64,000 nt of DNA. Source: Kondoa malvinella (taxonomy: Eukaryota; Basidiomycota; Agaricostilbomycetes; Agaricostilbales; Kondoaceae). The position numbers and the translations under genes are program-made. The DNA lies in the NCBI GenBank assembly GCA_039545315.1, contig BCIM01000004.1, positions 832,643 to 896,642 of the forward strand, written 5' to 3'. Shown in pieces: positions 1 through 9,536 of the stretch. How positions within the stretch are numbered: the first letter of the stretch is position 1; every line of letters starts with the position of its first letter. The notes under the pieces were generated by a model, which had not been told where the DNA came from, made no database searches, and saw only the letters and a program-made list of their open reading frames with translations.

Positions 1-1061
1 GTCAGCTGTAACAAGAGCTAGATCCAGACCTCTTTTGCAGCCGAAACCCGGCTAGAACCCAATCTGCTTCATCTTGAACCGGTTCCAGAAGTGGTGCTGA
101 TCTTGTCTAGCGGTATCCGAATCAGAGCCCTGTGCGAACTGCTGCAGGAGCAGCCGAGACCCATATGTAATGACTAGAGGTGGAGAAGGATCATGGCATT
201 CTGAATGTACCATAGTAACAAATAGAGCTTGGCGTTGCTCTTGATCCACTCGTAGAGCACGTGGGAGAACGGGACATACCACGGAGCTGAAACAGTTTCA
301 GTCACATGAGTTGTACGTAGCATTCGATACAGACGCAGATGAAGAGAGGTTGAGCTGAGCTAGTACTCCCGTACTGCAAAGCATGCAAACGATATGTGAA
401 GATGCTGGACAACAAAAACATTTGTGCAGATTTAGATGGCGAAAGCGAAGGAAGTGCAGCCGTATAGGGGAACTTGAAACAGAAAAGCTGCCCAGCCTGT
501 GACTGCCGACGTCATGAAAATGTCCGCCTTGTGATGTGTCACATCAAGTCTTGCTGCGGAGCGAATGCTCAGATCAAGGCGATACTTGCCTTCGATAGTA
601 CAGGATCGACGACAGCGCTGGCCAGGTCATGCTCTGCTTGCTTCTGCAGTATGGTAGCGGAAGTTGGCTCTCTTTGGTCAAGACTTCAAGAGCACTGTCG
701 TTTGCTGCATGGCACGGTGATTGGTCTGCCTTTCCCAGGCTGTCACACGCTTCTCTGGCTGCTCAGACTGTCTCACTCAGCATAACAGCTCATCTCAGCG
801 GTCTAATGTTGTTGCTGTCATCAGATGCCGAAACTCCCTTCAACCGCTTCTGCACAGGCCTAGGTCTAGCTACAAGTGCGCTCAAGTGCTGTTTGGTCTT
901 TCAGTCCTCGCACCAATACCAATATCTCGCACAATGCAAATTGTCTCACAAAGACAGGCATGCATTGACCTTTTGTGATGCGTGTATGATCAGAAGCCAT
1001 CTTCTATTCTCCGCTGAAAGAGGGAAAAACTCTCTTGTCTGTATCCACCACTTGTCTGCAA
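1..1061. other. no confident gene; possible 3' end of a minus-strand gene
   Basis: Only short, unrelated reading frames are visible here. On the minus strand, reading frames between about 290 and 52 end in a basic tail (FWNRFKMKQIGF) and could be the last exon of a gene that starts outside the resolved part, but I could not join it to an upstream exon or recognise a family. The last few hundred bases before 1062 are the likely promoter of the KAR5 gene. Confidence 0.3.
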
Positions 1062-3194
1062 ATGCAATCTGTGTTCCTGCTTTTGTTGTATGTTTCGCTA
1101 TCTGCAGCTGGTTGGGGTTCACCTGCTCGAGTCGATGTCAAGCCTGCAAAGCCTACGATCAATGTTCTAGAGCACATGCAATCGCTGTCTGTCAAGGATC
1201 TCGACCTAAGTGAGCTCACTTTTTGGGGAGACTTGAGTTTTCATTGACCGTTCCAGCAGGCGATATCTCACAACATGATTTAGAACTCACCGATTGTTTC
1301 GCTCAAGCCCTGCCTATCGCCTGCTCCTCTCTCAATATTGCAGGCAATGAACAAGAAAGGATGCAATTAGCAGCGTCCATGGCAATTTGTGAACTGCGCT
1401 CTTCTTCCCAGAGCGTTCCTCGCGAATGCTTGGATTTGTCAAACAACCCTACATCTACTCAATCATGTGTAGCTGCTTTGGCTCGATCACCTCAACAGTA
1501 CGTATGTCGCTAAAGGAGGGTCAACCTACCTAAACATCTCGTCACAGGTATTTCGCATACTCTGGGTACCTGCAAAAGATCTTACCTTCTTGCTTAGCAC
1601 ATAGTCGGTATGTATTCTTCTCTCTCTCCGTCTTACAGCTTACATATGCCGGTAAACAGATTATTAGAACACGACGTTGGGCAAGCCTTTTACGTCAATA
1701 CTTCTTTGGCTATGCATGATTTCCTTCGAGCGATGCAAGACCAGAATAATGATGGGATAATCAAAGCGCAAGAGGTAGCTGAAGAACAAGCCGTTATACT
1801 CAGGAGAAATGCAGAGGTGTTGAAGCAAACGCAATCTGGTATTCAGGTTTGTTCCTCCTAGCACGCAGAGTATTATGAGCTGACCCATCGATACAGATGA
1901 TGACTTCTCTGCTGAGCAAATACGATGTACAGCTACAAGACTCGATGCAGAAACAAACCGATCTAGTGAGCGACACGACTGATGGTCTAGCTGCTGTTCG
2001 TTCACTGTACTGTCATCATACCTGTCAATCTGAACAGCTAGTACACAGATTCCTTCAGCATTGGAACATCTCCTCCTTACATTGCGCGATCAATTAGAAG
2101 AAGAAACAATCAAAGTCAAGTCGGATATGGCGAACGCGTTAGCGTCGATTCTTGACGAGGTAAGAGATCTCATCTCCGGATCTGTGAAAAGGCTGATATA
2201 GATTTGGTGCAGCACAACACTGTCGCTCGAGGTAACCTGGACAATCTAGCTTTGACTGTCTCGACAGCCGGGAGATCTGTCACGAATGTCTTTTATGAGA
2301 TCCAATCGCAGGCAGTACGTTCTCTTGTCATATCTCATTGCCCTCGACTCATGCGTTATGGATAGTTGGCTGTCGAGTCGAAATACCGTTCACAACTTGA
2401 AGTCATCTCAGAAGTCGAATCGAGCATCGTCGGACTACGTACTCACACCGATCTGGTTGCACAACATTTGGACGTCAATGTCAAGAGCGTTTTGGCTCTA
2501 CAGGTAAATCTTACTTATCGTGCATTATTGTGCTTTGTTGACATCGGGTGTTGCTACAGGACACGGTTGATGGGTTGGAGGGGAAGTTAAAGAGCCTGGC
2601 TGGAGATTTGAGCGGCGCGATGGATGTCGTCGCAGATTTATCTCGAGCCTTGACATTCGATTTCAAGGGCATTGGTAAGTTCCGGTGTCAATCATCAAGG
2701 ATGGTGCTGATTTCTTATGTGCAGCATCGAAAGTTTACTTGGCTGGCTTGTTATTCAGCTGGTGGAAGTACGGCCTAACACAGACGATCATCGGCACGCT
2801 CGCTATGCTTTATTGTCGACGGAAGATGAGCGAACAAGGCAATTTGGCTGCAATCAGGGATCAAACGATACCGATTCTGCTGGTAGTGCTGAGCTGCGCG
2901 CTTGCGTGGGCTTCCTATACCTGGCATTTGCGAAAGCTGGCAAGGTGAGCAATCTGCCAGACCAGCACAAGACATGTTGAAATTGGACGCAGACGAATAC
3001 CGAATGGATCTCTCACCGAGCTGCAAACGGTCACTGTGCACAAAGCCTGCTCACATGCTCAGCGACCGGAAGAGTCGCCGCACAGAGTCAAAGCGGAAGA
3101 AGAAGATGTAGCTTGTGAGCTTGGCATACCAGCTCAGAGGAGTAGACCCATCGGGTTGAGAGCTAGCAATCGGTCACCGGCTAAAGGTAGATGA
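1062..3194 (+). CDS. KAR5: nuclear fusion (karyogamy) protein, KAR5/Tht1 family
   Basis: KAR5/Tht1/Brambleberry proteins sit in the ER-nuclear envelope membrane and are needed for nuclear envelope fusion after mating. I place the start at 1062 because it begins a signal peptide (MQSVFLLLLYVSLSAAG); an in-frame ATG lies at 1035. About ten short introns can be removed in frame. The family's cysteine-rich region follows: LTDCFAQALPIAC, RMQLAASMAICEL, then after an intron QQYFAYSGYLQKILPSC. The middle is helical and predicted coiled coil (repeated hydrophobic spacing around VDGLEGKLKSLAGDLS). Near the carboxyl end are two hydrophobic membrane segments (about 2725-2810 and 2872-2930) and a short basic tail after a last intron. 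This order (signal peptide, Cys-rich domain, coiled coil, paired terminal membrane segments) is that of the family. The gene would act only in mating or dikaryon stages. Individual exon borders are hand-made. Confidence 0.83.
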
Positions 3195-3262
3195 GCGGAC
3201 ACGGGGAAAGATAGTGAACAAGCATTTGGATACCGCACGTTGTACATGGTGAAATTACATTG

Positions 3263-4366
3263 CTATACACAGACTTCTCCAGCCACATGCGGTGCCCGCC
3301 AGCTTTCTAAGCTTAGCTGCGGTTGTCCAGCGAATCTTCCAATGGTGTGAGCCAGTACTTGCAGGATCTCGCTATTCTCTGGCGACAGCTGAACGGGCGA
3401 CAACACCCTACCCTTCGATGTCAATTGAAGCCATCGTTGTGCTATCTCTATGGAAGACACTGGCTGGGCTCTACCATTGAGCGTCTCGGCGAGAGCTTCG
3501 CATAGAGCTCGACGAGCGAGATGATGGTCTGTCGAACAGTCTCGAGGCACTTGCAACTTGTCTTCGATGAAGCCCGGCGGTAAGTGAAGAATACCACCAG
3601 GTTGCAGGAGATCCCATAGCGATACGCTAAAGTACGCCGAATCCGGTATAGCACCAAACACGACAACTTCCGATTCCCACTCCGCCTTACGAAGCACAGA
3701 GAACACCATCTTCTGACGTTCTGTCAAGTTACCAGGTCTACGACCATCGTTATGGGAACCCTCAGGCAATTTCTTCCGAGTAACATGCAGGAAGTATTTT
3801 TGCGATCTCTCGGTTTGCAGAAGTGGTTCGAGCAGCAGAGCCCTTCCGTGCAGATGGTGAGGAAGGGCACCCACGAGAAAAGTCTCTCGCAGGAGTTGAG
3901 ACAGCGGCTTCGTTGGCTCTACGAATCTGGACCGTTGCAAAGCGTGGAAGAGGGGGTATGACCAGGAGCATGACCAGCTTGTGAAAAAGGACGTCTTGGA
4001 AGCCGGCATCATAGAATGATAGATCGCCTCATTCCTAATATCGATAGCAACCTTTGTGAGATTCTGACCATCGAAGACATCTTCTGTACTTTTCATAAAG
4101 GCTTGTTCGGCCTGACAGACTTTCGACGCCTCCGTATTGTATAGAGCAGGCGGTACGATGCCAACGCCGGGCTTGAATTTGCTGGAATATCTGAAGTCCG
4201 GCTCGGGTCGAATAGCGATCCCGCGCCAGATGATGGGCGGTAAAAGAGCAGAAGTATGGGCCGGTGGACGTTCGTTGAGCCGATAGGGACCATGATGCTG
4301 ATCCGAGTAGGCTGGCTTGAGATGAGATCGATTCTGGTTGAGAGTCATCTTGACCGACAGAAGCAA
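3263..4366 (-). CDS. uncharacterised protein, full-length member of a duplicated local family
   Basis: An uninterrupted reading frame of 367 codons; the second Met (MTLNQNRSHLKPAYSDQ) matches the start of its paralogue at 6173-6763 and is the better start. I do not recognise the family. Shared positions with the paralogue include HGPYxLxE, HTSxLLPPIIWRG, IxPxLY, IDIRxEAIYHSxMPAS and LFHAxQRSR, which point to purifying selection on the amino-terminal 200 residues. The carboxyl half, absent from the paralogue, has VVVFGAIPDSAYFSVSLWDL and a helical end. There is no signal peptide and no membrane segment. The lack of introns is unusual beside the intron-rich genes around it and could indicate a young or retroposed gene. 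It converges on KAR5 with only about 70 bp between the stops. Confidence 0.6.
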   Translation of the reverse strand: MLLSVKMTLNQNRSHLKPAYSDQHHGPYRLNERPPAHTSALLPPIIWRGIAIRPEPDFRYSSKFKPGVGIVPPALYNTEASKVCQAEQAFMKSTEDVFDGQNLTKVAIDIRNEAIYHSMMPASKTSFFTSWSCSWSYPLFHALQRSRFVEPTKPLSQLLRETFLVGALPHHLHGRALLLEPLLQTERSQKYFLHVTRKKLPEGSHNDGRRPGNLTERQKMVFSVLRKAEWESEVVVFGAIPDSAYFSVSLWDLLQPGGILHLPPGFIEDKLQVPRDCSTDHHLARRALCEALAETLNGRAQPVSSIEIAQRWLQLTSKGRVLSPVQLSPENSEILQVLAHTIGRFAGQPQLSLESWRAPHVAGEVCV

Positions 4367-4847
4367 GGCTGAATGACTAAGCGCGATGGATCAGTCTGAT
4401 AAGGGTCGACCTAGTAATGGAGACTGACAGGATGTACGAAAAACGAAAGTAGCAGCGAAGACAGAGGACTGGCAAATAGCTATAGAACGCTTCGAGGTCA
4501 AGAGGTCAACTTCGATGCGGCGCAGAGGAGAGAGACTGAACAAAGGGACATCTAGACAGCAAGAGCCGTTGCGTCTGACCTCGCTGTTTAGAACAGTGCC
4601 AGTCCTGGCCAGAATTTGAGAACTAGGCGAGCCTATTTAGCGAGTCACAAATCCCAGATGAAGAAGAAAGCACAGAGCACGCTTGATAGGGTGGCATCCT
4701 CGCTTTCACCTTGCTGGTCAGGATCAAGAGATGATCTCTTGAATATTCATGCCCGACAGACTCTTGCTTCTTTTGGCAATGGCTCACTCCTGCGGAAAGG
4801 TCTACCAGTCAGCTCGATAAGTGCCGGGAATGAGGCAGAACCATACC
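4367..4847. other. intergenic, upstream of the 3263-4366 gene
   Basis: No gene is supported. The interval holds the presumed promoter of the minus-strand gene at 3263-4366. A stretch near 4665-4700 resembles one near 5735-5760 (both include a variant of AGAGCACGCTTGATAGG), another sign of local duplication. Confidence 0.4.
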
Positions 4848-5693
4848 TTATCGACGTCTAAGATGCCACAAAAGCTTGCAAGAAGATACTTGCGCGCTGC
4901 TGCTGGCGACCCTCAGTAGACAGACCGTAAGCGGTGAGAAGGTCTTTGACGACGGGATCTGAGCGAAATAATGATGTGAGCTTGAGCGGATGGCGAATCT
5001 TGAAGAGACGCACCGGCTAGTTGCAAAAAGCCATCTCTGGTCGCAGGGAATTGGGCAGGATTGATGCCTGCATCGGGCGGTCTGTAAAGTACTGTGTCTT
5101 GCGCTATAGTCTTGTTGCGAGGTTTGGCTAGTGGTACCAAGGGATGGCTGTTTGATAGACTGGAAGCGTTGTATAAACGCGCGAAAGACCAATCTCGCCT
5201 TTTTGCAACGAATTACCAAACAGATGAAGCGAAAATGAGTCGTCTCACTCGTCTGCTGCCTGGTTTGACCATCTTTAGCCCCATCAAGGTATTGTAAGGA
5301 GAAGAGCTCATGACTTACCTCGCACCCTTGTTCGTGTACAACCGCGCTCAGCTTCCCGAAGCCAGACTCAAGCGTTGCCAGCTTGTCCAGTACAGTATTC
5401 ATCTTCTGCTCGTTGGCTACCCTAGCTGCTCTAGCCCATTCTGGTTCGTTCGCATACGGATCTGCTGCAATTGTAGTCGTGGTCGCGATGGTCTCTTCTC
5501 CTTGTTCTAACGCGATTCCCAGAGCGATTGTTTTGACTATTCGCTGAGTCTCAGGGTTGCGCGACGAATAAGGGAGGACAAGAGATCCTACGCAAGCCTT
5601 GTGAGCGCGTCTAGCTCTTACAGCGATGAGATCAATGTTCGAGAAAGGCAGACAAGGGAGGAAAGAGGGTATCGGGTCGAGAGCCTCTAGCAA
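4848..5693 (-). CDS. uncharacterised protein with a helical amino-terminal part, exon structure uncertain
   Basis: The minus frame is open throughout, but a strong donor (GAG followed by GTAAGTC) near 5310 suggests that the coding first exon is about 5315-5693 and that one or more introns follow. The first part has a helical, charged stretch (EPEWARAARVANEQK then NTVLDKLATLESGFGKL) that looks coiled coil. A second open exon, roughly 4913-5140, contains PPDAGINPAQFPATRDGFLQLAG and ends in a stop at 4913. I recognise no family. Because coiled-coil fragments related to one another lie just upstream (5836-6027, 7308-7433), this gene may belong to the same locally duplicated set, but I could not show homology directly. 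Confidence 0.35.
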   Translation of the reverse strand: MLEALDPIPSFLPCLPFSNIDLIAVRARRAHKACVGSLVLPYSSRNPETQRIVKTIALGIALEQGEETIATTTTIAADPYANEPEWARAARVANEQKMNTVLDKLATLESGFGKLSAVVHEQGCEVSHELFSLQYLDGAKDGQTRQQTSETTHFRFICLVIRCKKARLVFRAFIQRFQSIKQPSLGTTSQTSQQDYSARHSTLQTARCRHQSCPIPCDQRWLFATSRCVSSRFAIRSSSHHYFAQIPSSKTFSPLTVCLLRVASSSAQVSSCKLLWHLRRR

Positions 5694-5835
5694 TCGGTCC
5701 GACGGTCACAGGCGACAAGACTACGAGGTAGTAAAGACAGAGTGCAGAACACGCTCGACAGGTTGGTATATTCAGTTTCGGCCTGATAGTGCGGCGTCGA
5801 AAGGCCGTCTCGGGTCAAGACACATATTCTCGTCC

Positions 5836-6027
5836 TTATCCTGAATCGTCCATCTCGTCTGTCTTCTGCCTTCTCAAGGCTCTCACGCGCTTCCTTGATA
5901 CCTGCCACGGCCTCACATAGAGTCGCAGCCCTTGCCTTGGCTCTAGAGGACCGTTTTCCTCGTTTCTTGAAACTCCCTTCAGCCGATCAGGGAAATCCTC
6001 TATCTCCCACCAAACGGTCTCAAGCAC
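5836..6027 (-). pseudogene. coiled-coil gene fragment, repeat copy 1
   Basis: Read on the minus strand, one frame gives KKRGKRSSRAKARAATLCEA followed by GIKEARESLEKAEDRRDG, a charged helix. A diverged copy of the same coding text lies at 7308-7433 and carries an in-frame stop. A different frame over the upstream part gives LETVWWEIEDFPDRLKG, matched by a further diverged copy near 6100-6160 that has a stop after LETV. The conservation is at protein level, so this was once coding. It may still be an exon of a gene running into 4848-5693, but I could not find a convincing splice path. Confidence 0.45.
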
Positions 6028-6094
6028 TCTGTGGTCTCTGACCTATAGCTACTGTACACCTACCACTCCTTCACGACTGTTCTTTTTGACGATA

Positions 6095-6165
6095 AAACGA
6101 CTTCCGTCAAACCCTTCAAGCCGTTAAGAAGATCCTCTGTCGCCCATCAAACAGTCTCAAGCCTT
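6095..6165 (-). repeat. diverged short copy of the 5970-6030 segment
   Basis: The stretch matches the upstream part of the 5836-6027 fragment (shared text of the form TCC TCT-T-TC-CCCA-CAAAC-GTCTCAAGC). In the corresponding minus frame it reads LETV-stop-WATEDLLNGLKGL against LETVWWEIEDFPDRLKG, so it is a decayed copy. Confidence 0.45.
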
Positions 6166-6172
6166 CTCTCGT

Positions 6173-6763
6173 CTAGAAATTATCGTCTACAAGTACTTGT
6201 TCAGTACTTTGGGTTCCTTGCAATAATGATTCGAGGTACATGGCGGGACCAGCTAAGCGATGTGGAAGTATGCCGACCAGATGTATCTTCTGCAATAACG
6301 TCCCTAGCGACGTTTGAGGTTCAATGCATCTAGATCTTTGCATCGCATGAAAGAGGGCATAGGGCCATGAGCGAGAGCAGCTCATGAACATGGAAGTTGT
6401 AGAGGCTGGCATGATGGAATGGTATATCGCCTCGTGGCGGATGTCAATGCGCGCCAGTGACCCGTCTCGTAATTTTTCCGTCTTGTACCTAAAGGTGTGC
6501 TCGGCCTGTCTGCGCTCTTCACTGCTCAAGCCATACAGGCCAGGTGGAATTATTCCGGAATCGCGAACAAAGAGACTAGAGTATGGCTGGTTGCCTGGCC
6601 GTATGCCTACGCCGCGCCAAATAATGGGCGGGAGCAAAACCGAGGTATGTTCTGGGGCTGTCTCGCCAAGTGGATATGGGCCATGGCGCTGATCAGAAAA
6701 TGCTGGCCGTAGATGCGTTCGACCGGTATTCGAAGAGGTCATCCTCATCCTGTAGATTGACAA
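6173..6763 (-). pseudogene. truncated paralogue of the 3263-4366 protein
   Basis: This 196-codon frame aligns by eye along almost its whole length with the amino-terminal half of the 3263-4366 protein: HGPYPLGE, HTSVLLPPIIWRGVGIRP, GIIPPGLY, IDIRHEAIYHSIMPAS, LFHAMQRSR and LVGILPHRL all have counterparts. After LESLLQGTQSTEQ the similarity stops and the frame runs into a stop, so about 170 residues of the longer copy are missing. It could be a pseudogene left by an incomplete duplication or a short functional variant. Likely start is the third Met (MTSSNTGR), matching the paralogue. Same strand and spacing as expected from tandem duplication of a unit of roughly 2.4 kb. Confidence 0.6.
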
Positions 6764-6872
6764 TGAGATTGAACAGGCTGAACAGTGGGACGTTTCGCAG
6801 CGGCAATGGGATGAGACAGCAAAGGTCTGATAGCGCGAAGAGATATGGGCATTCTTCTCTAGTCGACTCTGA

Positions 6873-6932
6873 CGAGGCGAGGCGTATCAAAGAAGTTGCC
6901 CAACGAGGCGAGGCGTATCAAAGAAGTTGCCC
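6873..6932. repeat. 31-bp direct tandem duplication
   Basis: The text CGAGGCGAGGCGTATCAAAG plus AAGTTGCCC occurs twice head to tail (6873-6901 and 6904-6932) with unit length 31 and no mismatch in the shared part. Perfect identity implies a recent event, or an assembly artefact. Confidence 0.85.
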
Positions 6933-7168
6933 GACCGCAGAAGACATCTCAAGTAGACATGGGACAGACAGCATTGCAACATTTTAGCAGCGGCGACGAG
7001 GAGACGCGCCCGTTCTCGAGTCTCTTGAATGCGGTCCAGGGCAAGCGATGGCCAAAGGAAGCATTCCGCTTCAGCCTCGAGAAGTCGCGCGCAGGATCGC
7101 GAGCACACACTTGACAGAGTATATCAAGTCTGAGGATGCGGCGTCGACAGGCCGTGGGTACTGATCAA

Positions 7169-7280
7169 GGGCTGTTTTATTCTCAACACAAGCCGCCCTT
7201 CACGAGCGATTCCATTTTTGTAAGTTTTGATTTTTGGCGTCCCGTCCGGAGGGGCTTTGTTGAGAATAGGGCTGTTTCAT
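7169..7280. repeat. small hairpin-like element with terminal direct repeats
   Basis: Imperfect inverted arms (TATTCTCAACACAAGCC at about 7179-7195 and GGCTTTGTTGAGAATAG at about 7253-7269) flank about 57 bp. The outside is bracketed by near-identical direct repeats AGGGCTGTTTTAT and AGGGCTGTTTCAT. The layout resembles a miniature transposable element footprint, but no transposase or second copy is seen in the window. Confidence 0.4.
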
Positions 7281-7307
7281 ATTTCTGGTCTTGAACCATC
7301 CATCTCA

Positions 7308-7433
7308 CGCCCTTCTGCCTTCTCAGGGCTCTCACGCGCTCTCTCGATAACTCAGACGGCTTGACACAGAGTCGTAGCCCTTGCCCTGGCCCTGGCTCTA
7401 GAGGACTGTTTACCTCGTTTCTCGATACTCCCT
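7308..7433 (-). pseudogene. coiled-coil gene fragment, repeat copy 2 with stop
   Basis: Diverged duplicate of 5848-5970: the plus strand shares TTCTGCCTTCTCA(A/G)GGCTCTCACGCGCT and the following CTCTAGAGGAC. In the conserved minus frame it reads EKRGKQSSRA, TTLCQAV-stop-VIERARESPEKAE, against KKRGKRSSRA, ATLCEAVAGIKEARESLEKAE in copy 1. The in-frame stop marks it as broken. Confidence 0.5.
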
Positions 7434-7604
7434 CTTCACCACATCTACGGGCAGCCCTTTCCGGCTTGCTATCTCGCAGCAGAGCTTCTCATAGGCTGTA
7501 GGATCTGTCAGTGACAAAGGTATTGAAACTCCTGCTTCTTGTCCCGAAGGACTCATTCACTTTATAGCTTGCACACGCTCATAGTACATCAAGGGCAAGA
7601 TACC

Positions 7605-8812
7605 ATGGCCCTACAACAGATACCCCTACCGAACTTTTCAGCTGGTCTGAGGGCTACCGGCTTGCGCATGCCAGCCCCGCCACAGCTCGTACCTACAGCA
7701 ACTGACCACCGGCAGAAGGAGAATCTCAAGCAAGATGTCCTAAGTGGCTTGGGTGAGTAGGCCTCTCCATCGTTGTGCACGCACACGTGAATTTTGGTTT
7801 ACAAAACATAGAGCCCCAGCCAGATGGCTCTGATCCTGTGGTCACGGATCAAGACCTGCTGGAGTTTAATGGGTATGCTCTAGCTATCGACATGTCTGCA
7901 CTTCGTCGGTTTTGATCCCGGCTATATGTGGTTACAAGCTGACTATTTCGCCAAATTACAGGGGTCCCAGCACAACAGATCGACTTGCAAGGTTTGGCTC
8001 AGCTACTACTGCCGGCCATTCAGCAAATTATCCAGCAAAGTATTCAGCAAGTATTCCAACCTATGCAGCAGCAACTAAACCAACTGCAACAGCAAGTACA
8101 AGTACTCCAGCCTATGCAGCAGCAATTNNNNNNNNNNNNNNNNNNNNNNNNNNNNNNNNNNNNNNNNNNNNNNNNNNNNNNNNNNNNNNNNNNNNNNNNN
8201 NNNNNNNNNNNNNNNNNNNNNNNNNNNNNNNNNNNNNNNNNNNNNNNNNNNNNNNNNNNNNNNNNNNNNNNNNNNNNNNNNNNNNNNNNNNNAACCAACT
8301 GCAACAGCAAGTACAACCTATGCAGCAGCAACTGAACCAACTGCAACAGCAAGTACAAGTACTCCAGCCTATGCAGCGACAGTTAAATCAGATGCATCAA
8401 GACGTCTTGGTAGTCAAGCGAGAAGCGATCTTGCTCCGCCAGAGCTCGGCCGGCGTACGTCAATATCTTGTGTGCCTCGGAAATAATATAACTCTGCTGT
8501 GCCATGCAGCTCCTCAACGGCCGCCGAGGAACAGGCTCTACTCGCTCTTACGTAGAGGTACCCTTCTTGGATGGAACTTTGCCCTCTGCAGCGCAGCCGG
8601 TCAGTTCTTCCCAGCCGCACTTTTCCACCGCCGGTTGACGCAGTCTTTGCGCGTAGCCTCTTCCGAGGATCGCCAATACAATCATCCTGAACAACTTGAC
8701 AGAAGTCCAATGCAAGAGGCTTTTGTGCGGCTGGACTGGTCGTGTAGTGCTTGGGCAAAGACACGTCAACCGTTTGCGGAAGAGGGTCCGAGCTATTGTT
8801 GTGCTCGCATAA
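7605..8812 (+). CDS. Mug135-like C-terminal domain protein with Gln-rich coiled-coil repeats (gap inside)
   Basis: The start MALQQIPLPNFSAG is followed by introns at 7753-7811 and 7873-7961, each removable in frame. The third exon encodes QQIIQQSIQQVFQPMQQQ and then repeated LNQLQQQVQVLQPMQQQ units, a Gln-rich coiled coil. This repeat is interrupted by the N gap at 8128-8292 and resumes after it. The tail, after an intron beginning GTACGTC (about 8456) and another beginning GTCAGTTC (about 8611), reads NGRRGTGSTRSYVEVPFLDG, TLPSAAQPPLPRIAN and NNLTEVQCKRLLCGW, then a basic end with stop at 8810-8812. The pattern Asn-Gly-Arg, VPFxDGTxP, LPxI, NLTxxQ matches my knowledge of the basidiomycete Mug135-like C-terminal family (named for a fission yeast meiotically upregulated gene); its function is unknown. 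The reading frame differs on the two sides of the gap, so the stated gap length is not reliable. Confidence 0.65.
8128..8292. other. assembly gap (165 N) within a tandem repeat
   Basis: The run of N interrupts a coding repeat (QQQLNQLQQQVQ type). Sequence on both sides consists of the same unit, so the gap is probably a collapsed or unresolved tandem array. Confidence 0.98.
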
Positions 8813-9536
8813 GTAACCAGTGCAACTCGTCTTCTTTGTATACCCGCATAGTATTCATCTACAAATCAAAACCTTATGGAATCATATTTACAGCCTTCGA
8901 CCTCGATTCTAGCACTAATAGTTCTGTGTTCCTGCCCAATAGTAGTTCTGCGCGCCAACTCGGGGCACGGAGCCGACCAGAAATCGAGAAGACCCGCCGA
9001 ACTTTCACGAACAAGGCAGATTGCCGAACTTGATTAGAGGGGTTGCATAAAATACATTGATGCCGCCCAAGAGTCTCGATCCTTGGTGTCCTCTTAGACA
9101 AAAGTATACGACTGGCTTCAGATGCTGGGTGTAGACCAGATGCAAGAGGCTCTCGTGAGGAATAGAGCATACAGGACATGTATCCGCATGTAGCCGGTCA
9201 TGGCAAGTATTGAGGTAAGACTTTTTGCCATGGCCTTTGACTCTTGAAGTGGATTTTGCCTTGCAATTGCTGCACATTGGCAGCAGGCGAGGCGGCCTGA
9301 CGCTGTGCTATCCTCCTCTTGAGGTTGTCCAAGGTGTTCTTGCGGTTGTCCATGGCCAAGAGTGTTGACCCAAAACCACGAACAACAACTCTCTCAACTT
9401 CCCTCGCCTCAGCAGCCTGGACGGTATCATATCAATTTGCTATACCTGCCTACTCTATAGTATAGTACAGTAGCTGCCTTGCACTCAAATTTTGCCCAAG
9501 TACAAGTCCAAAACTTCACGCGCCCTATTTTGAAAC
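8813..9536. other. intergenic; possible small Cys-rich minus ORF
   Basis: No recognised gene. On the minus strand 9277-9005 an open frame begins MCSNCKAKSTSRVKGHGKK and contains a later CPVC, giving paired cysteines (CxxC ... CxxC) as in small zinc-binding proteins, but I cannot assign a family, a start or introns. The region next to 9537 is the promoter of the YJU2 gene. Confidence 0.25.

Larger units (their letters stand above)
6764..7604. other. repeat-rich intergenic stretch
   Basis: No intact gene is supported. The interval contains the 31-bp tandem duplication (6873-6932), the hairpin-type element (7169-7280) and the decayed coiled-coil fragment (7308-7433), and ends in the promoter of the Mug135-like gene. 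Confidence 0.4.

Noticed and set aside
8414..8764. Minus-strand 116-codon frame over the Mug135-like gene
   Set aside because: It is the shadow of the plus-strand exons and introns; it has no motif of its own.
9005..9277. Small Cys-rich minus ORF as a zinc-finger gene
   Set aside because: Paired cysteines are present, but the start, the frame of the upstream exon and the family could not be settled; kept only as a remark.
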